A DNA stretch of 64,000 nt from Virgibacillus sp. NKC19-16 (GCF_021560035.1 NZ_CP074373.1:2352001-2416000); one strand, 5' to 3'. Shown: positions 1 to 9,222, numbered from the stretch's first letter. Numbers and translations: made by a program. Notes: generated from the letters alone by a model not told the origin.

Positions 1-21
1 GACTTCTTTCGGAGAGCTGTT

Positions 22-54
22 AAAAACGCTCAGATTTTTTCTGAGCGTTTTTTT
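22..54 (-). terminator. Bidirectional rho-independent terminator after ptsH
   Basis: A 13-bp perfect stem (AAAAACGCTCAGA paired with its complement) around a short T-rich loop, with T runs on both sides. It lies 7 bases beyond the ptsH stop, so ptsH is not cotranscribed with anything to its left. Confidence 0.85.
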
Positions 55-61
55 AATTCGT

Positions 62-325
62 TTATTCACCTAAATGTTCTTTTAAAACTTCTTCTACACC
101 TTGGATAGCTTCTTCTTCGTCACTGCCGTTTGTCGTAATTGTGATTTCTGCCCCTTTAGGGATTCCCAGTGACATAACACCCATGATTGATTTAAGGTTG
201 ACCTTTTTATCATTATAGGAAACCTCAACATCTGACTGAAATTGTCCTGCTTTATTTACCAGCAAAGTAGCTGGGCGTGCATGTACCCCAGTTTCAGCTG
301 TAATTGTAAATGTTTTTTCCTGCAT
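62..325 (-). CDS. ptsH: HPr phosphocarrier protein of the PTS
   Basis: An 87-residue HPr, the normal length. It takes phosphate from PEP via enzyme I on His15 (G-V-H-A-R-P-A-T context) and passes it to EIIA domains. Ser46 (KSIMGVMSL) is the HPr-kinase site that makes P-Ser-HPr, the CcpA corepressor in Firmicutes. His15 separates it from Crh, which has Gln there. The reading frame is open further upstream, but the start chosen is ATG at 325, preceded by GAAAGGATG; the extra 36 residues do not look like HPr. In B. subtilis ptsH is followed directly by ptsI. Here a terminator follows at once and degraded DNA lies upstream, so the gene stands alone. Confident call. Confidence 0.95.
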   Translation of the reverse strand: MQEKTFTITAETGVHARPATLLVNKAGQFQSDVEVSYNDKKVNLKSIMGVMSLGIPKGAEITITTNGSDEEEAIQGVEEVLKEHLGE

Positions 326-433
326 GTTCTTACATCCTTTCAAATCAATTTTCTTATTATAAGTACTATCCACTATATAAGTGAAATATTGAACCTTCTT
401 CATTATATACAAAAATACACGGTTTTGAAACAA

Positions 434-699
434 AAACCTATTAAAAACATATAATTTGTTAAAAGGATTCCTGTGAAATCGCTTTTGTATAGAGGTTCTT
501 ATACTTATGGAAGTTAATTACCCTTCTACTTGTCTTCTATCATCTTTTTTTAGTTCTTTTGTTCTTTTCGCATTGACTCAATTTCTCGCAACGTAGTGAT
601 TTTTCAATTCCTTCCCCTTCCATAAACCTGGTTCATCCTTTATTATTGTTTTTAATTCTAGCTTATTCAATCGTGCTAATGGGGCTAAAACGTTCAAAA
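434..699. other. Intergenic stretch without a recognisable gene
   Basis: No intact gene. On the minus strand one frame (about 580-710) reads through a gene-like stretch containing LNVLAPLARLNKLELKT and then meets stops. I cannot assign it. Together with the neighbouring remnants it looks like decayed coding DNA upstream of ptsH. Confidence 0.3.
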
Positions 700-920
700 T
701 ACCGACGATCTTCTGTTTTCAACCAATGTATTGATCATGCTCATTAACGGAGTAATACCAATTCCTCCTACTTATCAGAACGATTGGTCGTTTTTAGTAG
801 CAAACGTGAATTCACCCGCAGGAATAGCAATAAGCAGTGAATCCCCTTCTGACATTTCAATATGGAGATAATTTGATACATCCCAGCAGGTGTACCTTTA
901 TTTGGGGAGACTTCACCTTT
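700..920 (-). pseudogene. Remnant of flavohaemoglobin (Hmp) reductase domain
   Basis: The minus strand gives pieces of a flavohaemoprotein FAD/NAD domain in two frames. One frame reads SPNKGTPAGM. The next reads VSNYLHIEMSEGDSLLIAIP then AGEFTF, followed by two in-frame stops and VGGIGITPLMSMINTLVE. These match the order of motifs in Hmp: the VSNYLH FAD region, the PAG.F segment and the GGxGxTP NAD-binding loop. The globin domain and both ends are missing. Frameshift and stops show it is dead. Hmp normally detoxifies nitric oxide; nothing here suggests residual function. Confidence 0.6.
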
Positions 921-1099
921 CTAATCATTTCTTGGTAGATCTATGTATAGAGGTGAGGGTATTATAGCCGTTCATACGTGATAAAACAGACAATGTGTGT
1001 TTAGTATGTAACTTTTTACCTCTAGTATACACAAGATAGCAATATAAACTGATAAGGGCTACATGCCTTTGATTTGCTACGCTCTTTGTTATAGCAGTA

Positions 1100-1466
1100 G
1101 GGTCGTTTACAGACAGAGAACCAGCATTATTTGCTACATTTAATTGCAGAAATACGTGATAAAATGAATAATTTGGATGATGAATTAGTTTACACGATGG
1201 TAAGTATGAATGTGAGCCCAAACATTTATAGCATCATGCCCAATAAAGTTGTGTTTAGTTTCGAAGCAAGGTACAAGGATGCCAAAACGATTAGCCAAGT
1301 GGAGAAAATTACTCAGGGACCTTCGAAATCCTCTGGTAAAGAACAATGTGAAGTAAAAATAACCAAACAATGGGATCACAAGACAGTATGGTTTAATGAA
1401 AAACTCGTCAATTCTGATTCTATTAGAAAGGTTGATAGGGCAAATTGCTCCGCTCCATCCGTATAA
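1100..1466 (+). pseudogene. Remnant of M20-family amidohydrolase (hydantoinase/carbamoylase type)
   Basis: The plus strand is open from 1131 to 1466. It contains NVSPNIYSIMPNKVVFSFEA, the pattern of the dimerisation domain of Zn-dependent N-carbamoyl-amino-acid hydrolases and allantoate amidohydrolases (V.PN..N.iPg.v.fs.d.R). A frame-shifted extension at about 1100-1130 seems to continue the domain upstream. The metal-binding halves are absent, so this is an internal fragment. I chose this over a real small protein because it lacks a ribosome site and matches the interior of a longer family. Confidence 0.5.
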
Positions 1467-1475
1467 TGCTTCTAT

Positions 1476-1508
1476 TTTTCTGAGACGATGATACACCGTC
1501 TCAGAAAA
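1476..1508. repeat. Inverted repeat downstream of the lnr-like operon
   Basis: TTTTCTGAGACG and its complement flank a 9-base loop, just past the lnrN stop. The stem is strong, but no T run follows it on the minus strand; the run of T lies on the wrong side. It may still end or stabilise the lnr transcript. Confidence 0.45.
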
Positions 1509-1523
1509 GTAGATAATTTAATT

Positions 1524-2630
1524 TTATTCCTTTCTCCGCTCAACCATGTTAACCCCTACTCCCATACATACAACAGCAATTAAAAGCATTAAGGCGATTG
1601 GTAAAGCAATGTCATTCCAGTTTGCATCATAAAGAGCAACATCTATCATTGCTTCCACACCATGCGCCAGCGGGAACAAATCTGCAATAAATAATAGAAT
1701 GGAATTACTTATGGTTCCTGGTGGCATGTATACCCCGCTAATGATTGGAATCATTGGAATAATGGAAGAGAAAACCGCATTAAATTGTTCTGGTGTCCGA
1801 AGTATTCCGGTAAGTAACATAGCCAGACTAACCATGCTTAGCGTGTAAACTGCTGCAATGGCAAGTATCATACCAAAATCCCCTAAATCATATCCGATTA
1901 TATATTGAAATACGAGTAAAACAATGAACATTTGAAAAAAACCAATACAAAAACTATAAATAAGATGTCCCGAGTACAGACTTGTTTTACTGACAGTGGA
2001 TAGAATCATGCGATCCCATACCCCACTTACCTTATCTGCCGTAATCCCATTTACTTTAAATCCGATGGTGAACATGGCGGCAAAAAGGGTAAATCCAAAC
2101 AATAACTGAAGACTCATATGAAGGCCCATATCATGAAGATTCTCATTCTGAAGGGACAGTGTTTGAACTTGTAATGGCGGATCTTTCATATAACTCTCCA
2201 CTTCATCTCGAAATTTCTCCGTACTTCGGTCACCTGCAGCCGCTGTAAGCTGTGCCTCTCTTGTGAACACCTCATGCACCTGTGATTCGATCATTTCTAC
2301 CTGTGGCATATAGGATGAGGTAACCAGACGATAATCATTTTCCATCACGTGAATGGCGACATCACGTCTTCCTTCAATCACATCTTCACGTGCCTTTTCT
2401 TCATCTGTTATAACAAAGGTTACAGATTCATTACCATTCAGTAAACCTTCCCATTTCTCTTCTACTTCCTGAGCGTTAGGTCCACTGCTAAAAATGGCTA
2501 CGGTCGTTTCACTTTGCTGCGTGCTCCCTCCAAATATAAGCGATGCAGCGATGCTGGCAGCAATAAATAAAATAATAATTAATGGTTTACGTTTATCTTT
2601 TTTCAATTGCGCCTTAAATACTGGGAACAT
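1524..2630 (-). CDS. ABC-2 type export permease, LnrN-like
   Basis: A 368-residue permease with one N-terminal membrane helix (about 17-35), a large extracytoplasmic region (about 36-175) and five or so helices in the C-terminal half. This is the ABC-2 layout. Its ATG overlaps the stop of the preceding permease (TAATG), with GGGAGGG just upstream, so the two are translationally coupled. It is last in a five-gene minus-strand operon: kinase, regulator, ATPase and two permeases. The order and sizes match B. subtilis lnrJKLMN (yfiJKLMN), a linearmycin/polyene resistance exporter. The family is secure; the LnrN label rests on synteny and the substrate is unproven. Confidence 0.8.
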   Translation of the reverse strand: MFPVFKAQLKKDKRKPLIIILFIAASIAASLIFGGSTQQSETTVAIFSSGPNAQEVEEKWEGLLNGNESVTFVITDEEKAREDVIEGRRDVAIHVMENDYRLVTSSYMPQVEMIESQVHEVFTREAQLTAAAGDRSTEKFRDEVESYMKDPPLQVQTLSLQNENLHDMGLHMSLQLLFGFTLFAAMFTIGFKVNGITADKVSGVWDRMILSTVSKTSLYSGHLIYSFCIGFFQMFIVLLVFQYIIGYDLGDFGMILAIAAVYTLSMVSLAMLLTGILRTPEQFNAVFSSIIPMIPIISGVYMPPGTISNSILLFIADLFPLAHGVEAMIDVALYDANWNDIALPIALMLLIAVVCMGVGVNMVERRKE

Positions 2631-3889
2631 TATATTCCCTCCCTTCTAGGAAATAGGAACATACCAACCAGGAGACATACGATAAAAAAGCCCAGCATTA
2701 AAATGATCGGTGTTATTAAATCCGTAAAAGAGCCATATTGTATCCACTCCAATAGTGTCCCTTGCATTAATCCATTAGGTGTCCATTCCCCAATTCGCTG
2801 AATCCATTCTGGTAGAAAGTCAATTGGAAAAAAGCTCCCACCGAGCATTGCAAATCCCAAAATAATCATTGTAAAAATACCATTCGCTGCATTCGGATCT
2901 TCCACCCTTAATGTAATCGGTATAAACAAGGCATTTAATCCACTAACAGCGATTGAAAAGGCCGTTATTACGATAATGGTCCCAACCCAAAATTCGAATG
3001 ACATCCCTGAAAAAACATCCAATAGTAATGTGGTAACCGTAAATGTGATCAACAGTTGTATCCATGCCATTAAGAAAGTAGATAATATCTTCCCCATTAA
3101 ATAATGAATTGGCTTACTATTAGTGAGCATAATTCGGTTAAATACACGTTCTCTTTTTTCCGTGATCGTTTTCGTCGCAACAGTAGAGGCAACAAACAAG
3201 GAAAACAGGGCACCCATCGCCACCGTAAAATACTGGGTCATGGTGTAGGGTTCCATCCCTTCCACCACTTCTCTGCCTCCTTCCGGCAATTCCGGTTCAG
3301 CCATTCCAGCTTCACTAGAACTGCCGAGTGCGAACTGGAAATTAAATGTATTAACGTAATTTGTAACCATTTCTTGAAGTGCATTAACTTCACTTGATTC
3401 TCCTTCAACATTTATTGTTAGTGCTTTTTCTGTATCCTCTCCAAGCATCATCGAGGATAGCACACTGTATGTGAAGCCTTCTGGAATAGTAATTAACGCA
3501 TCTAACTCCCCTTCTTCCACTAATCCCGTTGCTTCCTCTCTACTTAATTCCTGTGTACTGACCCATTCCTGCAATTCCGGGTCGTTAAAGTATTCATTTA
3601 TAAGATCAACTGGGGATATTTGTGCTGCTTGTGCAAGCAGGGTCTCTTTTTCAGCAAAAGGAAAATCCATTTCATTTACCTTCTCTTCAAACTGATCCAA
3701 ACCAACCGATTCATTATCTTCTTGTACAATTGCCACATCTATATCCATTGATTCTCCACCTTCATCAAATAAACCAGACATCGCAAAGTTTAATACGAGA
3801 ATAATCACAATAGGAAGCAACAAGGTCATAAGAATCTCTTTACGATCCCTCCAAAATACCAATAGATCCTTTTTTAAAAATGAGCCCAT
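2630..3889 (-). CDS. ABC-2 type export permease, LnrM-like
   Basis: A 419-residue ABC-2 permease. One helix near residues 18-38 is followed by a long acidic external domain (about 40-215) and a membrane domain of five to six helices from about residue 220. The Arg-rich KTITEKRERVFNRIM loop is typical of the family. The start is ATG at 3889 with GGAGGT seven bases upstream. It lies 13 bases after the ATPase gene and overlaps the second permease. In the Lnr system LnrM and LnrN form the heteromeric membrane channel that removes membrane-active polyketides. Role inferred from operon structure and family. Confidence 0.82.
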   Translation of the reverse strand: MGSFLKKDLLVFWRDRKEILMTLLLPIVIILVLNFAMSGLFDEGGESMDIDVAIVQEDNESVGLDQFEEKVNEMDFPFAEKETLLAQAAQISPVDLINEYFNDPELQEWVSTQELSREEATGLVEEGELDALITIPEGFTYSVLSSMMLGEDTEKALTINVEGESSEVNALQEMVTNYVNTFNFQFALGSSSEAGMAEPELPEGGREVVEGMEPYTMTQYFTVAMGALFSLFVASTVATKTITEKRERVFNRIMLTNSKPIHYLMGKILSTFLMAWIQLLITFTVTTLLLDVFSGMSFEFWVGTIIVITAFSIAVSGLNALFIPITLRVEDPNAANGIFTMIILGFAMLGGSFFPIDFLPEWIQRIGEWTPNGLMQGTLLEWIQYGSFTDLITPIILMLGFFIVCLLVGMFLFPRREGI

Positions 3890-3902
3890 CTTTTTACCTC
3901 CT

Positions 3903-4835
3903 TTAGTCTCTCAATGTTTTCCCTGTCAAATGCAGGAAAACATCTTCAAGACTAGGTGTTTCCATTTCATAGTGTGTTACTTGAATACCTTCTTTTTCTG
4001 CAGCAAACACTATTGCACTCAGAATATTACTGCCCTTTTTTGATATGATGCGAATGCCCTTCTGTGTTTCATCCACTTGACGTACCGTTTCAAATGATTT
4101 AATCTTCTCTATTAATTTGTCACTTGTTTCACTAAGTTGTACCTGTATCGTATCCTCGCTTGATAAAATACTTAATAATTCCGATTTACTTCCTGAAGCG
4201 ATCACTTTTCCATGATCCATAATATAGACGCGGTTACATAATTCCTCAACTTCTTCCATATAATGGCTCGTATAAAGGATGGTTGTTTCCTGTTCTTCAT
4301 TTAATTTACGAACTGTCTCCAAAATATGGTTTCTCGATTGTGGGTCAATGCCGACAGTTGGTTCATCAAGAATGAGGATTTTCGGTTGATGCAATAATGC
4401 TACTGCAATGTTAACTCTTCTTTTCATGCCACCTGAGAATGTTTTAACAAGATCTTTTTGCCGCTCTTTCAATCCCACCATGTCAAGCACATTCTGGATG
4501 CGTCCCTCCAAAATGTCCTTTTTAACTTTGTAGATTTCTCCGAAGAACTTTAGATTTTCATAGGCAGAAAGTTCTTCATATAATGCGATTTCCTGTGGTA
4601 CAACACCAAGTATTTTTCTGATTTTAGCTGGATTCTTTATAATACTCTTTCCATTTAACTTCACATCACCAGATGTAGGTTTTAACAAAGAAGATATGAT
4701 GGAAATCGCTGTTGACTTGCCAGCTCCATTTGGACCTAGCAGACCGACGGATTCGCCTTCATCTAAATAAATATCAACTTTATCAACAGCTTTCTTTTCT
4801 TTGAAATTTTTACTAAGATTTATCGTTTCAAGCAT
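3903..4835 (-). CDS. ABC transporter ATPase, LnrL-like
   Basis: A 310-residue ATPase. It has Walker A GPNGAGKST at 34-42, the Q-loop VVPQE, a signature read as FSGGM (about 135), Walker B ILILDEPTVGIDP and the switch TSHYMEE. The C-terminal extra domain is common in drug-export ATPases of the DrrA/CcmA type. The start chosen is ATG at 4835, behind AAGGAGTG; an upstream in-frame ATG would add 15 unrelated residues. B. subtilis LnrL (YfiL) is almost the same length. It sits between the response regulator and the two permeases and should energise the export pump. Confidence 0.88.
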   Translation of the reverse strand: MLETINLSKNFKEKKAVDKVDIYLDEGESVGLLGPNGAGKSTAISIISSLLKPTSGDVKLNGKSIIKNPAKIRKILGVVPQEIALYEELSAYENLKFFGEIYKVKKDILEGRIQNVLDMVGLKERQKDLVKTFSGGMKRRVNIAVALLHQPKILILDEPTVGIDPQSRNHILETVRKLNEEQETTILYTSHYMEEVEELCNRVYIMDHGKVIASGSKSELLSILSSEDTIQVQLSETSDKLIEKIKSFETVRQVDETQKGIRIISKKGSNILSAIVFAAEKEGIQVTHYEMETPSLEDVFLHLTGKTLRD

Positions 4836-4954
4836 TATATCGGCACTCCTTATAAATGAGGTTACATTTAGAATACACAAAAAGAAACAGTGTCACCACT
4901 GTCTCCAGTCACGAAGTTTTATTATAACCATTACTTTAATCATTTTTCTTCCTT

Positions 4955-5587
4955 TTATACAAGATTGTGGCGAATCGCATAGATCGCGAGCTGCGTACGA
5001 TCCCTTAAAGCCAATTTATTCAGAATCTGACTCGTATTATTTTTAACCGTACCTACGGATAAAGCAAGTCTTTCTGCAATTTCGTCATTGCTGAGTCCTT
5101 CTCCAATGCACTTTAAAATAGCCCTTTCCCGTGGGGTTAAAGATGGATCAGGTTCTTTATTTTCCCCGCGCTTTAATAATACTGGCATAACTTTAGCAGC
5201 CACTTGTTCTTCAATGGCCAACCCTCCAGTCAAAGCACTTCGAATGGAGCGAAGTAATGAATCGGTGTCGCCATTTTTCAGGATATATCCGCTGACTCCA
5301 ACTTTTAACGTCTCCAGCACATATTGATTATCATCAAACGTAGTTAACATCAATATTTTCGTTTTTGACCAGCGGGATTGAATGATTTTGGCTGCTTCTA
5401 TTCCATCCATTACAGGCATACGAATGTCTAGGATAACAATATCAAACGCCTGTTTTTCACAAAGAATAATGGCTTCCCTGCCATTATTCGCCTCACCTGT
5501 CACCTTCAATTCTTCATCTGTCTCGATCATCAATTTTAGCCCTTGTCTAACCATTACCTGATCTTCAGCCAGTAGTATCCGATTCAT
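4955..5587 (-). CDS. NarL-family response regulator, LnrK-like
   Basis: About 210 residues. The receiver domain has acidic pocket E8-D9, phosphoacceptor Asp54 (VILDIRMP), the conserved Thr (MLTT) and Lys (YILKNG). A C-terminal LuxR/NarL helix-turn-helix follows (LTPRERAIL ... SVGTVKNN). The frame is open from a TTG at 5608. I prefer ATG at 5587, seven bases after GGGGG; ATG at 5593 is possible. It overlaps the kinase gene by over 20 bases, so the pair is translated together. It probably activates the downstream ABC genes, as LnrK does. Confidence 0.88.
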   Translation of the reverse strand: MNRILLAEDQVMVRQGLKLMIETDEELKVTGEANNGREAIILCEKQAFDIVILDIRMPVMDGIEAAKIIQSRWSKTKILMLTTFDDNQYVLETLKVGVSGYILKNGDTDSLLRSIRSALTGGLAIEEQVAAKVMPVLLKRGENKEPDPSLTPRERAILKCIGEGLSNDEIAERLALSVGTVKNNTSQILNKLALRDRTQLAIYAIRHNLV

Positions 5588-6725
5588 CTTCATCCCCCGT
5601 ATCCGCAATTTTTAAGAAACCTCTTACAATAAATTCTTCTTCTGTTTTAAAGACTTCAAGATTACCTCCAAATTTCTCTAATCTCTCCTTCATGGAAGAG
5701 ATTCCAAACCCTTCATGATACCTTCTATTATCTGCTATTGGATTACTGATTTCAAAACGAAAAATAGTACCTCCAGGCGCTTCAAATGTAATCTCAGCTT
5801 CCCTGGCATTGCTGTGCTTCATAATATTTGTTAATGCCTCTTGTACAGAACGGTAAATCACGAACGACTGCTCACCAGTAAGTGCTACTGTAGTCGCTCC
5901 ATGTTTCACAGTAAAATGAACTCGAATAAAGCTTTCCATTTCCAGTTTACGAATTAAACGCAACACCCCTGGAAGTCCACCAGTTTCAGTTGTCTTCAGC
6001 GATTTTACAGCATTTCTAGTTTCTTCTAAACTTGAATTCGCGAGCTCTTTCAAGGATTGCACCGTTTCCTTGTCTTTTTCGGAAACTTTTAGACGATATG
6101 CCTCCAGTTGCATGAGAAGTGCGGTGAGCTTATGTCCCACAGAATCATGGATTTCATGGCCAATTAGTATACGTTCTTCCTGTCTCGCTATTTCTTCCTC
6201 AGAAACAAGTTGTCTTTTTATTGCCCGATATTCACCGATAAGTGCATCATACCTGGCATCAAGATCTTCCGTACGATTCTTCATTTTTCTGTAAAGCACC
6301 AGTCCAGCAAAAAGGAAGCATATGTAAATGGCAATAAAAATTTGTAATAGAGGAGAGAGGTTTGAATTCAATACAGCTGCAATTAAACCTGCAGTACTGA
6401 TTAATCCAGTAATCGTGCCGAGCTTTAATGATAAATGATAAAACGCTGACCCCATCAGCAATGATATAACAAGAATAAGGTATGGATTAAACATCCCATC
6501 TTTCTCGGGAAATAAAGAAAAGCTTGCGATAACAGCATTAACACTCAGTAGTAGCACTAAAGCTTTGGGCTTTCTTTCAACAAGTGGCATGATAAAGAAA
6601 ATCACAAAATAAAATGCAACTCCAAACAATCGTACTGTCAGATCTTCTATACTCTGATTGAAATAAACCATTGCCAATAACCAGGAAGTAACGTTAAATA
6701 AGAGCCATATCCAAAATGTCTTCAT
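5565..6725 (-). CDS. Sensor histidine kinase (HisKA_3), LnrJ-like
   Basis: A 386-residue kinase. Five or more membrane helices fill residues 1-145 with almost no external domain, as in intramembrane-sensing kinases. A coiled linker follows, then the dimerisation/phosphotransfer box GHEIHDSVGHKL with His193, the N-box (VQEALTNIMKHS) and a G-box (GFGISSMKERLE). AGGAGGAGC precedes the ATG. It heads the operon regulator-ATPase-permease-permease. Family knowledge: LnrJ senses membrane-active polyenes and phosphorylates LnrK. Ligand here unknown. Confidence 0.87.
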   Translation of the reverse strand: MKTFWIWLLFNVTSWLLAMVYFNQSIEDLTVRLFGVAFYFVIFFIMPLVERKPKALVLLLSVNAVIASFSLFPEKDGMFNPYLILVISLLMGSAFYHLSLKLGTITGLISTAGLIAAVLNSNLSPLLQIFIAIYICFLFAGLVLYRKMKNRTEDLDARYDALIGEYRAIKRQLVSEEEIARQEERILIGHEIHDSVGHKLTALLMQLEAYRLKVSEKDKETVQSLKELANSSLEETRNAVKSLKTTETGGLPGVLRLIRKLEMESFIRVHFTVKHGATTVALTGEQSFVIYRSVQEALTNIMKHSNAREAEITFEAPGGTIFRFEISNPIADNRRYHEGFGISSMKERLEKFGGNLEVFKTEEEFIVRGFLKIADTGDEDESDTTG

Positions 6726-6911
6726 GCTGCTCCTCCTATTCTCAGATACTTTTTATTATCTATCTGTATTTATTAATAAAATTGATATATGAGTTTCTCC
6801 CCCATTGTACCTTATTCTACAAAACCCTGCAGATGAAGGGGGGAGTCAAGTTTGCGGTCCAATAACACATCATTGTAAACAGTGCTGAGCATTGTTCAAA
6901 GATAGATAAAT

Positions 6912-6958
6912 AAAAGGACAATACATATTAGTCATATAAAATATGTATTGTCCTTTTT
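6912..6958 (-). terminator. Terminator for the YhfW-like gene
   Basis: A 17-bp stem (AAAAGGACAATACATAT with its complement) and flanking A/T runs. It lies 72 bases past the stop of the oxidoreductase and upstream of the kinase gene, in the 304-base gap 6726-7029. The rest of that gap shows no gene. Confidence 0.8.
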
Positions 6959-7029
6959 ATGCAATTATCGTCCCGGTTTGCTGCATAGGCACCGTGTTAA
7001 ACGAACCAACTAATTTTACATATTTCTTC

Positions 7030-8607
7030 TTAATAACCAGATTCTTCTGACGTCAAATTCTCAATCATGTGGTAATCATATTTCTTTAATGGTTTTTCCG
7101 CTGGTCCTTCAATCACTTCCCCAGTGTATGAAAATCTAGAACCATGACACGGGCAATCCCAAGTACGTTCTCCGTTGTTCCATCCAACTTCACAGCCAAC
7201 GTGTGTACATGTCGTATCTACAATGTGCATAGTCCCTTCTTGATCCTTATACGCACCCTTCCTATGTCCTTTAATACTAACAACAGCAGCCTCGTCATTC
7301 GATAAATCTTCAACTGTTTTACTAGGCACTTCAAGTTTTCCTTTAATTAAATGGCTAACAACGTCCGCGTTATCCACGAAAAAGTTTTTCAGACTTGGAT
7401 TCACATAAAATCGTGATGGTGCAAATAACTTATCGTAATCATTTGATCTGCCTAAAATTCTTGATCGAAACAGCAAAGCAGCAACTGTTCCATTTGTCAT
7501 CCCCCATTTACGGAATCCTGTCGCAACCATGATATTCGGCTGATTAGAGGTTATTGCTCCAATAAAAGGAACCTTATCTTGTGTAACAAGATCTTGTGCA
7601 GACCAGCGATATAGTATCTTGTCCACTTCAAAAACATTTTGGCTAAAACTTTCCAAAGCCTTGTAGTGTTCCATTGTGTCCATGCCCTGACCCGTTTGGT
7701 GGCTTTCCCCAACAACTAGGACCATTTCCTCCCCATTTATAGTTACGGAACGAAGGGAACGAACAGGGTCATCTGCACTAACATACATACCGCCTGGGTA
7801 ATCTTCTTTTGTCTTAACCGCGAGAATATAGGAACGATCTGCGTGCATTCTTGCTGAGTATAATCCCATTCCTTCATAAAAAGGGAAATGTGAGCAAGCT
7901 ATGACATAATTTCCCGTTACACTTTTTTTATTGTGGGTAAGGACTTTTGGGTGTTTTCCGGTTTCTACATTTACACATGTCGTGTTCTCAAAGATTTGCC
8001 CACCTTTATCCACAATCCCTTGAACCAGATTAGCTAAATACTTAAGGGGATTAAATTGTGCTTGTTTTTTCATAACCAAGCCTTTTTTTATATCGATATT
8101 GAAAGGAATACTGTCCACCATTTCGCCGTCAATACCGAGTTTTTCATAAGCTCTAGCTTCATTTTCAAGTTTACGAGCGTATTTTTCAGTAGTAGCATAT
8201 AGATATGCGTCTTGTTCGATAAAATCGCAGTCGATATTCTGTTCATTCACTGTTTCTTTAATAAAATTCAACGCCTTGGTGCTTGCTTCGTAGTATAATC
8301 TAGCTTTGCTTTCACCAATATTTTGAATGAACTCATCATAAATTAAACCATGCTGGGCCGTAATCTTGGCGGTCGTATGCCCTGTGGTACCGTTTAACAA
8401 TTTATTTGCCTCTAGTAATGCAACTTTAAAACCCTCATTTGCTAAAAGATAAGCTGTAGTGATACCAGTAAGACCACCACCTACAATGACAACGTCTACT
8501 TCTAAATCCTCCTTCAGTTGAGGAAAATCTGGTAAATCAACAGAATCCTTCCAGTAAGATTTCGGTGATTCCGGTAATTGTCCACCTTCATGGCCTTTGT
8601 CAGGCAT
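7030..8607 (-). CDS. FAD-dependent oxidoreductase fused to a Rieske 2Fe-2S domain (YhfW-like)
   Basis: A 525-residue fusion. Residues about 35-400 form a DAO-type flavoprotein starting with the Rossmann motif DVVIVGGGLTGITTAYLLA. Residues about 430-525 form a Rieske domain with both cluster motifs, CTHVGC and CPCHGS. This is the architecture of B. subtilis YhfW, whose substrate is not established. The start is ATG at 8607 behind CGGAGGT; 27 more in-frame codons upstream lack a ribosome site. It has no signal peptide, so it is probably cytoplasmic. It is monocistronic, with its own terminator. In this Fe-S-rich window it is one likely client of the Suf machinery. Confidence 0.85.
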   Translation of the reverse strand: MPDKGHEGGQLPESPKSYWKDSVDLPDFPQLKEDLEVDVVIVGGGLTGITTAYLLANEGFKVALLEANKLLNGTTGHTTAKITAQHGLIYDEFIQNIGESKARLYYEASTKALNFIKETVNEQNIDCDFIEQDAYLYATTEKYARKLENEARAYEKLGIDGEMVDSIPFNIDIKKGLVMKKQAQFNPLKYLANLVQGIVDKGGQIFENTTCVNVETGKHPKVLTHNKKSVTGNYVIACSHFPFYEGMGLYSARMHADRSYILAVKTKEDYPGGMYVSADDPVRSLRSVTINGEEMVLVVGESHQTGQGMDTMEHYKALESFSQNVFEVDKILYRWSAQDLVTQDKVPFIGAITSNQPNIMVATGFRKWGMTNGTVAALLFRSRILGRSNDYDKLFAPSRFYVNPSLKNFFVDNADVVSHLIKGKLEVPSKTVEDLSNDEAAVVSIKGHRKGAYKDQEGTMHIVDTTCTHVGCEVGWNNGERTWDCPCHGSRFSYTGEVIEGPAEKPLKKYDYHMIENLTSEESGY

Positions 8608-9222
8608 AATAATACCTCCGTATTTAGTCTTATTCAATATTAGAATATCCATGTATTGAGATATTATGCTATTACCCTTGGTCTTCAAGTATCTGCCTGA
8701 GACTGGTGTATGTTATTTATCTGAGACCATATTTGGGAACGAAAAGCGTTATGAATGCTACATCAATAACCTTTGATTTAGCTGATGAAATTTATTGTTA
8801 AGTCAGCTGTCAAACTCAATTATTCGGGGGTAGAATATGTTTTTTGAGAAAAATCGTCAACAGTATGACCTTTAGTGTAATTGGCGTAGATCCTTACTGA
8901 ACTATAATATTCAACATGGAACTGGGTAGATGATAGATGCACAGCCAATGTTAATCACATAAACAATAGCAAGGGGTTATTATTTAGTCAACAAAGTGGA
9001 GATCCCCCTCTCCACTTTGATTTAAATTTGAACAATATTTTACTTCATGGAACAAGTACAAGCTTTTAAGCGGAATACCATCATTCTTCCCACAGTTCTT
9101 TCATACGGGGGGCGACGGTTGAAAGAAACTATGAATAGCTTGTCCACCAAGATATTTGTCTTCACGCAACCGTTATGATACCGTTATTTTGAAAGATTAC
9201 CTTTTAACTGGGAGGAATAAGT
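8608..9222. other. 615-base gap between the Rieske oxidoreductase and deoD
   Basis: No intact gene. A hairpin lies at 8993-9018. From about 9050 to 9180 one plus frame reads NTIILPTVLSYGGRRLKETM, which may be a gene remnant, but I cannot name it. I looked for a purine riboswitch ahead of deoD and did not see its core. Confidence 0.3.
8993..9018 (+). terminator. Hairpin upstream of deoD
   Basis: AAAGTGGAGA and its complement around a C-rich loop, followed by an AT-rich tail. It has terminator shape, but no gene obviously ends here, so it may belong to the decayed stretch. Confidence 0.4.

Noticed and set aside
925-1221. 98-codon open frame on the minus strand
   Set aside because: No ribosome site, low-complexity composition, no family resemblance, and it overlaps the M20 remnant on the other strand.
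9000-9222. Possible purine riboswitch ahead of deoD
   Set aside because: The conserved junction core and loops are not present; only an unrelated hairpin is seen.
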